Shown here in pieces: positions 35,120 through 42,555 of a stretch of 64,000 bases of DNA. Every line of letters starts with the position of its first letter. Within the stretch, counting starts at the first letter, position 1. Made by a program: the position numbers and the translations under genes. The notes under the pieces were generated by a model. That model did no database searches, was not told where the DNA came from, and worked only from the letters and a program-made list of their open reading frames with translations. This stretch comes from Myxococcales bacterium (lineage in GTDB: Bacteria; Myxococcota; Polyangia; Nannocystales; Nannocystaceae), in NCBI GenBank assembly GCA_016793465.1, contig JAEUJW010000009.1, positions 1 through 64,000 on the forward strand. The letters run 5' to 3'.

Positions 35120-37186
35120 TCAGAAGCGGGGGAACAGGGGGCGGGCGCCGGTGAGCGCGGGCGCGGTCGCGGGGTGGCGGTGGGCCTGGTCCTCGGCGCG
35201 GTGGTAGGCGGAGGCGAGGCCGCGGTTGACCTCGACGACGTCGTGGTTGAACGCGTGGTGGGCGGCGGACGCCGGGGGCAGGCGCTCGACGGCGTCGGCG
35301 GAGTCGACGATGGTGCCGTGGGGCACGTAGCGGCCGTCGGGGATCTCGACGCCGACGACGACCGAGCCGATGCCGATGTAGCAGTCGGCGCCGACGATGC
35401 TGTCGTGGACCACGGCCTTGAAGCCGATGAAGGTGTTGTCGCCGACGTAGCAGGGGCCGTGGACCAGGGCGTCGTGGGCGATCGACACGTTGCGGCCGAC
35501 GTACACCGCCCACGGCTGGCCGCCGACGCGCACGGTGCGGTCCTTCAGGGCGTGGAGGATGACGCCGTCCTGCACGTTGCTGCCGGCGCCGATGAAGAAC
35601 GGCGAGCCCTCGTCGGCGCGCACCGAGGTGTCGGCGGCGACGTGCACGTCGTCGCCGAGCACCACGCGGCCGATCACCGACGCCTTGGGGTGCACGTAGG
35701 CGGTGCGGGGGATGTGCGGGCGGGCGCGGATGTGGTCGAGCCAGGGGTGCGCGGCGGGGGTCGGCTCGTGGGGCGGGCGCTCGCGGTGGTCGTGGCGCTC
35801 GCCGCGGTCGTGGCGGGCGTGGGCGGCGGCGGCGGCGGTGCGGGGCGCGGGGAGGATGGCGCGGACCATGGGGTCGTCGGGGCGGGCGCGTGCGCCGCGG
35901 ACGGGCCTGTGCAGCAGGAGGTGGACGCCGTGGATGAGGATGCCGCCGACGAGGCCGAGGAACAGGTGGTCGGTGACGGTGCCGATGGCGGTGACGGCGA
36001 AGGCGACGGCTTCGAGCCAGGCGGTCTGGGTGAGGTTGAAGAAGGTGCGCAGCTCGATGAGGCGGAAGGCGATGACGCAGAGGAAGCCGGCGAGGGCGGT
36101 GAGGGGGACCTGGGCGATGGCGTCGGACAGGTAGACGACGGCGAACACCAGCAGGGCGGCGTGGCACAGCGAGGACAGGCGGGTGCGGGCGCCGGACTGG
36201 ACGTTGACGCCGGAGCGGACGATGACGCCGGTGACCGGCATGCCGGACATCAGGCCGGAGCCGAGGTTGGCGAGGCCCTGGCCGAACAGCTCGAGGTTGG
36301 AGTCGTGCGACCTGCCGGTCATGCGGTCGACGGCGCGGGCGGACAGCAGCGACTCGGCGGCGGCGAGGATCGCCAGGGGGGTGACGCGGGTGATGAGGTC
36401 GAGCCAGCGCTGGTCCGGGACGACGGGGAGGCTGGGGCTCGGGAGGCGCGAGGGGACGGCGCCGACGCGCTCGATGTCCCAGTCGAGGTAGACGGCGACG
36501 AACGTGATCAGGCCGATGCCGAAGATGGCGGCCGGGAAGCGCTTGTGCTGGGCGGTGGTGACGACCAGGAAGGCGACGAACAGGCCGGCGGCGACGGCCA
36601 GCCAGGACACGTCGTGCAGCCAGGCGGGGCGGTGCATCATCTGGGCGAGGTCGATGACGCGGTAGTTGAAGCCGAGGACCTCGGGGATCTGGTTGCTGAG
36701 GAGGGTGAGGCCGACGCCGGTGAGGAAGCCGGCGAGGACGGACTCGGGGACGCGGTGGACGAGGCGGCCGGCGAGGGTGACGGCGAACAGGATCTCGAAG
36801 ATGCCGACCAGGAGCGCGGCTGCGGCGACGCCCTGGGCCCCGAAGTCGCGGAAGATCCCGAGGACGATCAAGTTGAGGGCCGCGGCCGGGCCGGACACGG
36901 CGAGCGGGGCCCCGCCGAAGATCGCCGCGAGGCCGCCGCCGATCGCGCCGGCGACCAGGCCGGCGGTCGGCGGCAGGCCGGCGGCCACCGCGAGGGCGAC
37001 GTTGAGGGGCAGCGCGACCGCGGCGACGGTGATGCTGGCGAGGATGTCCCGGACCGGGGAGCCGCGGAACACGTCGCGCCAGTCGGCGGTCCACTGCTGC
37101 CAGGCGAGCTGGAGGGCGAGGCGCTGGCGGGCGCGGAAGCTGGTCGACGGGTCCGGGGGGGCGCCGAGTGGGTTGTACGAGAGCAT
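35120..37186 (-). CDS. SulP (SLC26-type) anion transporter fused to gamma-class carbonic anhydrase
   Basis: 688 residues. Residues about 45-430 are a SulP transporter with 11-12 helices (GLPPTAGLVAGAIGGGLAAIFGG, SGPAAALNLIVLG, NQIPEVLGF and QGLANLGSGLMSGMPVTG are typical). A His/Arg-rich linker follows (HDRGERHDHRERPPH). Residues about 495-665 are a left-handed beta-helix of the gamma carbonic anhydrase/CamH-CcmM type, with metal-ligand histidines H545 (VILHAL), H571 (IAHDA) and H576 (VHGPC), plus GDNTFIGF and GIGSVVVGVEIPDG. There is no STAS domain. Probable function: uptake of bicarbonate with interconversion to CO2 at the inner membrane. The start ATG at 37186 has no strong Shine-Dalgarno. 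Substrate inferred. Confidence 0.85.
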   Translation of the reverse strand: MLSYNPLGAPPDPSTSFRARQRLALQLAWQQWTADWRDVFRGSPVRDILASITVAAVALPLNVALAVAAGLPPTAGLVAGAIGGGLAAIFGGAPLAVSGPAAALNLIVLGIFRDFGAQGVAAAALLVGIFEILFAVTLAGRLVHRVPESVLAGFLTGVGLTLLSNQIPEVLGFNYRVIDLAQMMHRPAWLHDVSWLAVAAGLFVAFLVVTTAQHKRFPAAIFGIGLITFVAVYLDWDIERVGAVPSRLPSPSLPVVPDQRWLDLITRVTPLAILAAAESLLSARAVDRMTGRSHDSNLELFGQGLANLGSGLMSGMPVTGVIVRSGVNVQSGARTRLSSLCHAALLVFAVVYLSDAIAQVPLTALAGFLCVIAFRLIELRTFFNLTQTAWLEAVAFAVTAIGTVTDHLFLGLVGGILIHGVHLLLHRPVRGARARPDDPMVRAILPAPRTAAAAAHARHDRGERHDHRERPPHEPTPAAHPWLDHIRARPHIPRTAYVHPKASVIGRVVLGDDVHVAADTSVRADEGSPFFIGAGSNVQDGVILHALKDRTVRVGGQPWAVYVGRNVSIAHDALVHGPCYVGDNTFIGFKAVVHDSIVGADCYIGIGSVVVGVEIPDGRYVPHGTIVDSADAVERLPPASAAHHAFNHDVVEVNRGLASAYHRAEDQAHRHPATAPALTGARPLFPRF

Positions 37187-37550
37187 GGGTCGCGGAGGCT
37201 CCTTGGCGAGGGCGTGCGGGGACCGGGCGGTCGCAGGCGGGCTGCGAGGTTCGCTGCGCGGACGTCCGGCGCGGCGGGCGGCGCGGGTCAGGCGATATCG
37301 TCAGGCCGGGGAATGTGCGGACTGCGGGCGCACGATATCGGTGCACGATCGTGCGAGGCGCGGGCGCGAGATTTCGGCGCCCGTGGATATGTGCGTAGCG
37401 CCGGGTGTGACGATATTCGGGCCGGGCCAGCCACGGCGCGGGCGAGCGTCGCGTCGGCGGCAGGCGCCGTCGATCCGGCCTGCGGGGCCCGACGCGGTCA
37501 GGCGCTGCAGATCGCGTCGGCTCGGCCCGCCGGGCCGTGGGACCTGCGGG
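37187..37550. promoter_or_regulatory. 364-bp upstream region of SulP-gammaCA with tandem palindromes
   Basis: No gene supported. It contains the palindrome GCACGATCGTGC at 37343-37354, abutted by the near-palindrome GCACGATATCGGTGC at 37330-37344, and two more CGATAT-containing sites (GGCGATATCGTC at about 37290 and GACGATATTC at about 37410). The repeated GATAT core in a GC-rich region suggests an operator array for the transporter operon, whose start is about 145 bp away. Confidence 0.4.
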
Positions 37551-37919
37551 CTACTGTCTGGGGGGCGGCGTCTCGACGTCGAGGGCGCGGGTGGGCGGTC
37601 CGACGGCGTCGTGGTCGCGGGCCGCGTCGCGCGTCCGCGGCGGGTGCGGCGGGTGCGTCAGCAGGTGCGCGACGATGGTCTCCTCGTCGTCCTCGGTCTC
37701 CTCGGACGGCGGCGAGGGGCAGTTCTCGTGGCGCTCCTCGATGCAGGGCACGTCGCGGGCGGGCACGGGCACGACCTGCTGCTCCGCGGTGGGCAGCGGC
37801 TGCGAGGCCGTCCACGGGCCGGCGAACACGCCGGCGACCACACACGCGAAGGCGAGGCCCAGCACGCGAGCGAGCTGGACCAGCGCATTGCGCAGGGTCT
37901 GTCCTGATGAGGGTGACAT
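37551..37919 (-). CDS. Small signal-anchored protein with acidic/Pro-rich tail
   Basis: 122 residues from the ATG at 37919. An N-terminal basic-hydrophobic segment (NALVQLARVLGLAFACVVAGVFAG) could be a signal anchor or a signal peptide. The remainder is polar: VPCIEERHENCPSPPSEETEDDEET followed by a His/Pro/Arg-rich end. Three cysteines are present. No family recognised. Codon use follows the genome's GC3 pattern, whereas the competing frame on the other strand does not give a recognisable protein, so I favour this call. It is upstream of, and on the same strand as, the SulP-gammaCA gene, separated by 364 bp. A 10-bp-arm inverted repeat lies 51-78 bp before its start. Confidence 0.5.
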   Translation of the reverse strand: MSPSSGQTLRNALVQLARVLGLAFACVVAGVFAGPWTASQPLPTAEQQVVPVPARDVPCIEERHENCPSPPSEETEDDEETIVAHLLTHPPHPPRTRDAARDHDAVGPPTRALDVETPPPRQ

Positions 37920-37969
37920 CAACCGCGCCGAAGGTAACGTCGGTGGCGCGAACGATGCAAGGACCGAAT

Positions 37970-37997
37970 GCGACGATGATCGAAATTTCATCGTCGC
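37970..37997. promoter_or_regulatory. 10-bp-arm inverted repeat, candidate operator
   Basis: GCGACGATGA and its exact reverse complement TCATCGTCGC are separated by 8 bp (TCGAAATT), 51-78 bp before the ATG of the small protein at 37551-37919. The perfect arms and A/T-rich centre suit a dimeric repressor or activator. A similar CGACGATC block lies immediately after. Confidence 0.45.
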
Positions 37998-38086
37998 GAC
38001 GATCAATGGAGAAGCGAGGGTCGCGTATGACGAATCGCAGGTGGGCGATTGTCGTGTGACGGGCGAGTGGAACGCGTTCGCGGCGA

Positions 38087-38662
38087 TCACGGGGCCGCGA
38101 GGGCGCGACGGATGCCGTCCTCGATCGCCACGGTCGAGCCGGCCCCGGCGCCGCCCTGCACGAAGGCCACGCGGCCCTGACGATCGAGGACCACCACGGT
38201 CGGCAGCGCGGCGACCTGCAGGCGCGCCGCGAGGGCGCCCTGCGGGTCCCAGCCGAGGTCGAAGCCGCGGCCGCGCAGGCCGGGCTCGGGGCTGAGGGCG
38301 GCGCGCTCGTTGTCCATGGCGACGACGACGACGGCGAGCCGGTCGGGGCCGTGCTGCTGCAGCAGGCGCGTGTAGAAGGCGAAGGTCTCGGGCCAGCGCT
38401 CGGTCCAGGTGGCGGTCAGCTCGAGCACGACGACGCGGCCGCGCAGGCCGGCGAGCGGGAGGCCGTCGCCGTCGACGAGCGGGACGGTGGCGTCGAGCAG
38501 CTCGCCGGGCTCGCGGTTCACCGGGGTCGTGATCGGGTCGGGCAGGCTCTCGGGCGGGCTCGGAGCGACGGTCGGGTGCGGCGGCGCGGGGGCGGTGCGG
38601 CAGGCGCACGCGAGCGCGAGGGCGACGAGGGCTCGCGGGGCGGAGGGGACGCGCGGGGACAT
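38087..38662 (-). CDS. Redoxin/TlpA-like lipoprotein without CxxC
   Basis: 191 residues. Signal peptide with an A-L-A-C19 lipobox, then a Pro-rich linker and a thioredoxin-fold domain of the AhpC/TlpA type (ATVPLVDGDGLPLAGLRGRVVVLELTATWTERW, AVVVVAMDNER, LPTVVVLDRQGRVAFVQGG in parts). At the place of the WCxxC active site it reads W-T-E-R-W, so it is probably redox-inactive. The cis-proline (L-P-T) is kept. Probable role: binding or structural envelope protein. It follows hemE on the same strand after 42 bp and may be co-transcribed; no functional link is known. The start ATG at 38662 is supported by the signal peptide. Confidence 0.7.
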   Translation of the reverse strand: MSPRVPSAPRALVALALACACRTAPAPPHPTVAPSPPESLPDPITTPVNREPGELLDATVPLVDGDGLPLAGLRGRVVVLELTATWTERWPETFAFYTRLLQQHGPDRLAVVVVAMDNERAALSPEPGLRGRGFDLGWDPQGALAARLQVAALPTVVVLDRQGRVAFVQGGAGAGSTVAIEDGIRRALAAP

Positions 38663-38704
38663 GCGGGCGAGGTGCGGGGCGTGCGGGGACGACGAGCGGG
38701 GCGG

Positions 38705-39727
38705 TCAGCTCGAGTGGACCACGTCCACCAGGAGCTTGGCGATCGCCGGGTCGGTGTGGCGCGAGATGCCGTGGCCCAAATTGAAAATGTGGGCCCGGGC
38801 GGCGCGGCCGGCGGCGACGGTCTCGCGGGCGCGGCGCTCGACCAGCTCGGCCGGGCCGAGCAGGACCATGGGGTCGAGGTTGCCCTGGACCACGCGGTCG
38901 GGGCCGGTGACGGCGATGGCCTGGTCGAGGTCGATGGTCCAGTCGACGCCGATCACGTCGGCCGGCAGCTCGGCGGCCTGCGCGAGCAGGTTGGCGTTGC
39001 CGCGGACGAACAGGATCAGCGGGACGCCGAGGCCGCGGGTGAAGTCGACGAGGCGGGCGAGGTGGGGCAGCACGTGGCGGCGGTAGTCGGCCGGCGAGAG
39101 CGCGCCGGCCCAGCTGTCGAACACCTGCAGGGCGTCGACGCCGGCGAGCACCTGGCCGCGCAGGTACTCGCACAGCAGGCCGGTCATGGACTCCATCAGG
39201 CCGGCGAACACGGCCGGCTCGGAGAACATCATGGCCTTGATCTTTTCGAACTCGCGGGAGGTCTGGCCCTCGACGAGGTAGCTGAGCGTGGTGAACGGGG
39301 CGCCGCAGAAGCCGATCAGCGGCACGCGGTCGGCGAGGGCGCGCTTGCAGGCGCGCACGGCGTCGAACACGTAGCGCAGCTCGCTGTGCGGGTCGCCGAA
39401 GCGCAGGGCGCGGGCGTCGGCCGCGGTGCGCACGGGCGTGGCGATCACCGGCGAGGGCTCGAAGCGGACGTCGATGCCGAGCGCGTCGAACACCACGAGG
39501 ATGTCGGAGAACAGGATCGCCGCGTCGACCCCGAGGGCGTCGACCGGCTGCAGCGTGACCTCGGCGCAGAGGTCGGGCGAGCGGCACAGCTCGGTGAAGG
39601 ACACGCGGCTGCGCACCGCGCGGTACTCGGCCATGTAGCGCCCGGCCTGGCGCATGAGCCAGATCGGCGTGCGGGCGGGGCGCACGCCGCGGCAGGCCTG
39701 CAGGAAGGAGTCGTTGTGCAGCGGCAC
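38705..39727 (-). CDS. hemE: Uroporphyrinogen decarboxylase
   Basis: 340 residues, typical length. Decarboxylates the four acetate groups of uroporphyrinogen III to give coproporphyrinogen III in heme synthesis; cytosolic. The diagnostic N-terminal PIWLMRQAGRYMAEYR (residues 21-36) binds substrate carboxylates, ILFSDIL contains the catalytic D75, and GFCGAPFTTLSYLVEG and FNLGHGISRHTDP are present. The start ATG at 39727 gives MPLHNDSFLQACRG, a normal N-terminus. It is the first gene of the unit with the redoxin-like lipoprotein. No other heme genes are in the window. Confidence 0.96.
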   Translation of the reverse strand: MPLHNDSFLQACRGVRPARTPIWLMRQAGRYMAEYRAVRSRVSFTELCRSPDLCAEVTLQPVDALGVDAAILFSDILVVFDALGIDVRFEPSPVIATPVRTAADARALRFGDPHSELRYVFDAVRACKRALADRVPLIGFCGAPFTTLSYLVEGQTSREFEKIKAMMFSEPAVFAGLMESMTGLLCEYLRGQVLAGVDALQVFDSWAGALSPADYRRHVLPHLARLVDFTRGLGVPLILFVRGNANLLAQAAELPADVIGVDWTIDLDQAIAVTGPDRVVQGNLDPMVLLGPAELVERRARETVAAGRAARAHIFNLGHGISRHTDPAIAKLLVDVVHSS

Positions 39728-39766
39728 GGGCGGACTATACCCGGTTCGCGGGCGCCGGGGGGCCGG

Positions 39767-40201
39767 TCAGGCGCGGGCGACCGTCAGCAGGATCATGACG
39801 ACCATGCCGACCAGGGCCAGCAGGCTGACGCCGAACAGGATCGTGCGCCAGGGCTGCAGGCCCTTCAAATAGACGATCGAGTGGAGGACGCGGGCGCCGG
39901 TGAAGGCGAGCGAGCAGACGATGAGGCCGAGCTTGGGGGCGCCGGCGACGAGGTAGACGAGGCCCAGCGCGTAGAACAGCGGCAGGGTCTCGAGCATGTT
40001 GCGGTGGGCGCGGATCACCCGGGCGGTGTCGGGGTGCTCGCTGGCGAGGAGCTGCGCGCCGCCGAAGGAGACCCGGGCGTCCTCGGGGTTCATGTAGCCC
40101 TTGTGCCTGGCCCGGGTGGCGGCCGTCATGGCGCCGAGGAGCAGCATCTGCAGCGCGAGCACGGAGCTGCAGACCGCGTAGACCTTAAAATCCGTGGACA
40201 T
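39767..40201 (-). CDS. MAPEG family membrane protein
   Basis: About 144 residues from the ATG at 40201; in-frame ATGs at 40207, 40213 and 40225 precede it, and the one at 40213 has the best purine-rich upstream sequence. Four membrane helices. Motifs of the MAPEG group (membrane glutathione S-transferase/prostaglandin E synthase-like) are present: A-R-V-I-R-A-H-R-N-M-L-E-T-L-P, with the catalytic or glutathione-binding Arg/Asn/Glu positions, and F-T-G-A-R-V-L-H-S-I-V-Y in the last part. Such proteins conjugate or reduce lipophilic substrates with glutathione in the membrane. The substrate is unknown. It stands alone, 39 bp after hemE's start on the same strand. Confidence 0.78.
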   Translation of the reverse strand: MSTDFKVYAVCSSVLALQMLLLGAMTAATRARHKGYMNPEDARVSFGGAQLLASEHPDTARVIRAHRNMLETLPLFYALGLVYLVAGAPKLGLIVCSLAFTGARVLHSIVYLKGLQPWRTILFGVSLLALVGMVVMILLTVARA

Positions 40202-40288
40202 GGGCATCGGCATGGCCCCCGGCATACCCGGGGGCCGCGGCGGGCGACAAGCGGTTTGTTGCGAGCCGCGCGGACGGCGTTCACGCGG

Positions 40289-41311
40289 TCACAGGCACAC
40301 GGAGCCGGTGAGGGTCGCGGAGTTGAGGTCGACCTGAGGGGCGGTGCAGGACTGCCCCTGGGGGCAGTCGCTGTCGAGGTTGCACTCGCCGCAGATGCCC
40401 ATCTTCAGCAGACCCATGATGTCGGCCTCGCCGCAGAAGCCGGACTGGCAGGCGGCGTTGCCCTCGGGCTGGCCCATGGGGTCCTCGGTGAGGCTGCAGC
40501 CCTCGTCGTTGGGCACGCTGTTGTCGGGGCGGCACTCCTTGACGCCGCTGAAGTCGCCGATGTCGTAGACGGGCGTGCAGTTGGGGGCGTCGGGCGGGCA
40601 GTCGGCGTTGGCGTCGCACTGGCTGCAGGTCGACACGGTGATGATGCCGGGGATGTCGAGGATGGTCGCGCAGGCGGGGAAGGCCGCGTCGGTGCAGGCG
40701 TCGGCGGACATGCAGCCGGCGCCGGCCTCGCCCATGTTGCACACGGCGCCGACGCTGGCGATGGGGTTGGGGACGGTGCAGCCGCCGCCGGGGCAGTCCT
40801 CGTCGACGAGGCACTCGCCGCACCAGCCGCCGAGGATCGGCACGAGGAAGCACCTGCCGGAGGCGCAGCCGCAGCCGGACGGGTCGGTGCAGGTGGCGTC
40901 CTGGGGCTGGAATTCGGGGTCGCCGCACAGCGACTCGGTGGTGAAGCCGCCGTCGCTGTTGGTGCAGCCGGCGGTCTCGACCGCGCAGGGGAACGAGTCG
41001 GTGAACGAGCCGAAGGTGTCGTCCGAGGTGAAGCTGGTCGGCACCGTCGGCACGGTGGGGTCGGAAGAGACCTCGGAGATCGAGACCGAGGAGGCGGTGC
41101 CGGGCGGCTCGGTCGACGGCGCGGTGGTGGTCGGCGGGAGCGTCGGCGTCGACGGGTCGGAGGCCGTGGCCGAGGTGACGCCCATGCCGAGCGACTCGTC
41201 GGCGCCGCTCTCGGAGCTACCGGTGGTGCCGGTGTCGCCGTCGCCGCCGGACGGCTTGCAGGCGAGGAGCGAGAGGGCGGTGAAGATGTTTAAGGTCGAA
41301 GTCAGGCGCAT
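40289..41311 (-). CDS. Cys-rich lipoprotein
   Basis: About 340 residues from the ATG at 41311 (ATG at 41320 also possible). Lipobox L-L-A-C18, then about 90 residues of Thr/Ser/Pro/Glu linker, then a Cys-rich C-terminal two-thirds with about 30 cysteines in repeated short units (CGECLVDEDCPGGGC, CSQCDANADCPPDAPNC, CGECNLDSDCPQGQSC). This pattern of paired CGEC...D.DCP..(Q)C units suggests disulfide-rich tandem modules exposed on the surface. It resembles myxobacterial surface lipoproteins with unknown partners. No signature of catalysis. It precedes a 110-bp gap to the basic protein gene. Confidence 0.75.
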   Translation of the reverse strand: MRLTSTLNIFTALSLLACKPSGGDGDTGTTGSSESGADESLGMGVTSATASDPSTPTLPPTTTAPSTEPPGTASSVSISEVSSDPTVPTVPTSFTSDDTFGSFTDSFPCAVETAGCTNSDGGFTTESLCGDPEFQPQDATCTDPSGCGCASGRCFLVPILGGWCGECLVDEDCPGGGCTVPNPIASVGAVCNMGEAGAGCMSADACTDAAFPACATILDIPGIITVSTCSQCDANADCPPDAPNCTPVYDIGDFSGVKECRPDNSVPNDEGCSLTEDPMGQPEGNAACQSGFCGEADIMGLLKMGICGECNLDSDCPQGQSCTAPQVDLNSATLTGSVCL

Positions 41312-41422
41312 GGGGGCCACGGTCTCACGGGCGCCGGGTCGGCCGCAACTCGCGCGCGGACCCGCGTGCGAGCGCCGTTCCTGACGCGGGCACGCGGCGC
41401 GTCGCCCGGGCTCGCCGCTGCG

Positions 41423-41743
41423 TCAGCTCGACTTCTTGCTGCGCTTCCTGGCCGCGGCCTTGCGCCGACGGGTGGCCCAGCCCTTCTTGGCGGCGGCGCT
41501 GCGCTCGGCCGTCGACCGGCTGCTGCCGCCGATGCGCCCGCCCTTGCGCGCGGAGACCTGGGTGTCGGGCTTGCCGCGGCCGCCGCCGGACTTGTTGCCG
41601 CCGCCGGTCTGCTTGTTGACGGTGGCCCAGGCGCGGGCCTTGGCGGTCTTCTTGGCGGTGCCCTGCTTCTCGTAGCCCTCGGCGATGTGCTCGGCCTGGC
41701 GTTTCTGTTTATCGGTGTAGGTGTCCTTGCTTCCGCGAGCCAT
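41423..41743 (-). CDS. Basic plasmid-stabilisation/histone H1-like protein
   Basis: 106 residues from the ATG at 41743 (AAAGG about 8 nt upstream). The N-terminus YTDKQKRQAEHIAEGYEKQG..KKTAKARAWATVNKQTGGGNKSG (in parts) matches a widespread family annotated as plasmid stabilisation protein. The C-terminal half is Lys/Arg/Ala/Ser-rich (AAKKGWATRRRKAAARKRSKKSS), like a histone H1 or HMG-type tail, implying DNA binding. Nearly all charge is positive, and there is no signal peptide. The role in chromosome or nucleoid packing is inferred. It stands alone in the minus direction, divergent from the 41925 gene with a 181-bp gap. Confidence 0.78.
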   Translation of the reverse strand: MARGSKDTYTDKQKRQAEHIAEGYEKQGTAKKTAKARAWATVNKQTGGGNKSGGGRGKPDTQVSARKGGRIGGSSRSTAERSAAAKKGWATRRRKAAARKRSKKSS

Positions 41744-41924
41744 TTCGGGTGCCTTTCGCTGGGTCCGGCGAACCATGGCCAGCGGGGGCGATGGTGGCAA
41801 AAGCGAGCCTTGCGGCGATCGTGGTCGGACAGCGAAGGATTTTCAGGACGGACCGCGGAGCTCTTCGAAGCCCCGGCTGTGGGGTGTGGCCGGCGAGGGG
41901 GATCATGTATAGTGGCTGAAAGCG

Positions 41925-42497
41925 GTGTCCTGGATCGTCTTCATGCTCCTGTTCGCCTACTGGGCCACGCGAAGCGTGTTGTGGGTGCGGGGGCAGGTGC
42001 GGCTCGTGCAGCTGCGCGGGACCTTGCCGGTGCGGCCGGCGCGGCGTCCGGCGCCGGCGCACCTGAGCGCGGGGCTCGGGGGCCTCCTGGTGCGGGGCTA
42101 CGACGAGCGCGTCGCGCTCGTCGAGAGCACGCGGACGATCGCCGAGGTGCTCATCACCGACCCCGACGTGCCGCTCGGCTGCGTCCGCGACTTCCGCTAC
42201 CGCATGGCCCTGGCCCGGGCGTGGTCGGCGGCGTGCGGGTGGATGCGGGCGGTCGAGTCGCTGGCCGAGGAGGACCGCGGGCAGCTCGAGCGCCTCGGTT
42301 ACACCCCGGCAACATTTCGCGAACAGCACGCCTGGCTCGACCAGCGGGTGCGCTCGACCGTGCGGGCCCCCGCCCTCGAGCCGTTCGAGGTCGCGGCCGT
42401 GCAGACGGTCCGGCAGATGGTCGACGCGATGATCCACGAGCTCGAGCGCCTCGAGCACACGCTGATCGACACCGCCGCCAGCCCGTACCGCTCGTGA
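41925..42497 (+). CDS. Unrecognised signal-anchored protein
   Basis: 190 residues from a GTG at 41925. An N-terminal membrane helix (WIVFMLLFAYWATRSVLW) is followed by a basic region (LPVRPARRPAPAHLS) and a helical cytosolic or periplasmic domain with many Arg, Glu and Leu residues (YRMALARAWSAACGWMRAVESLAEEDRGQLERL in parts). It has the look of an alpha-helical scaffold. Family not recognised. It is divergent from the histone-like gene and followed after 58 bp by the lamin-tail lipoprotein on the same strand, probably independently transcribed. Confidence 0.6.
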   Translation: MSWIVFMLLFAYWATRSVLWVRGQVRLVQLRGTLPVRPARRPAPAHLSAGLGGLLVRGYDERVALVESTRTIAEVLITDPDVPLGCVRDFRYRMALARAWSAACGWMRAVESLAEEDRGQLERLGYTPATFREQHAWLDQRVRSTVRAPALEPFEVAAVQTVRQMVDAMIHELERLEHTLIDTAASPYRS

Positions 42498-42555
42498 GCG
42501 GCGCGGGTGTCGACGAACTGGACCCCGGGCGGGTCGGCGGTGTTATACGTCGCCC

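Noticed and set aside
37537..38295. Plus-strand open frame over the small signal-anchored gene and the redoxin gene
   Set aside because: It crosses two intergenic regions and an inverted repeat, gives a composition unlike a folded protein, and is antisense to a redoxin-fold gene.
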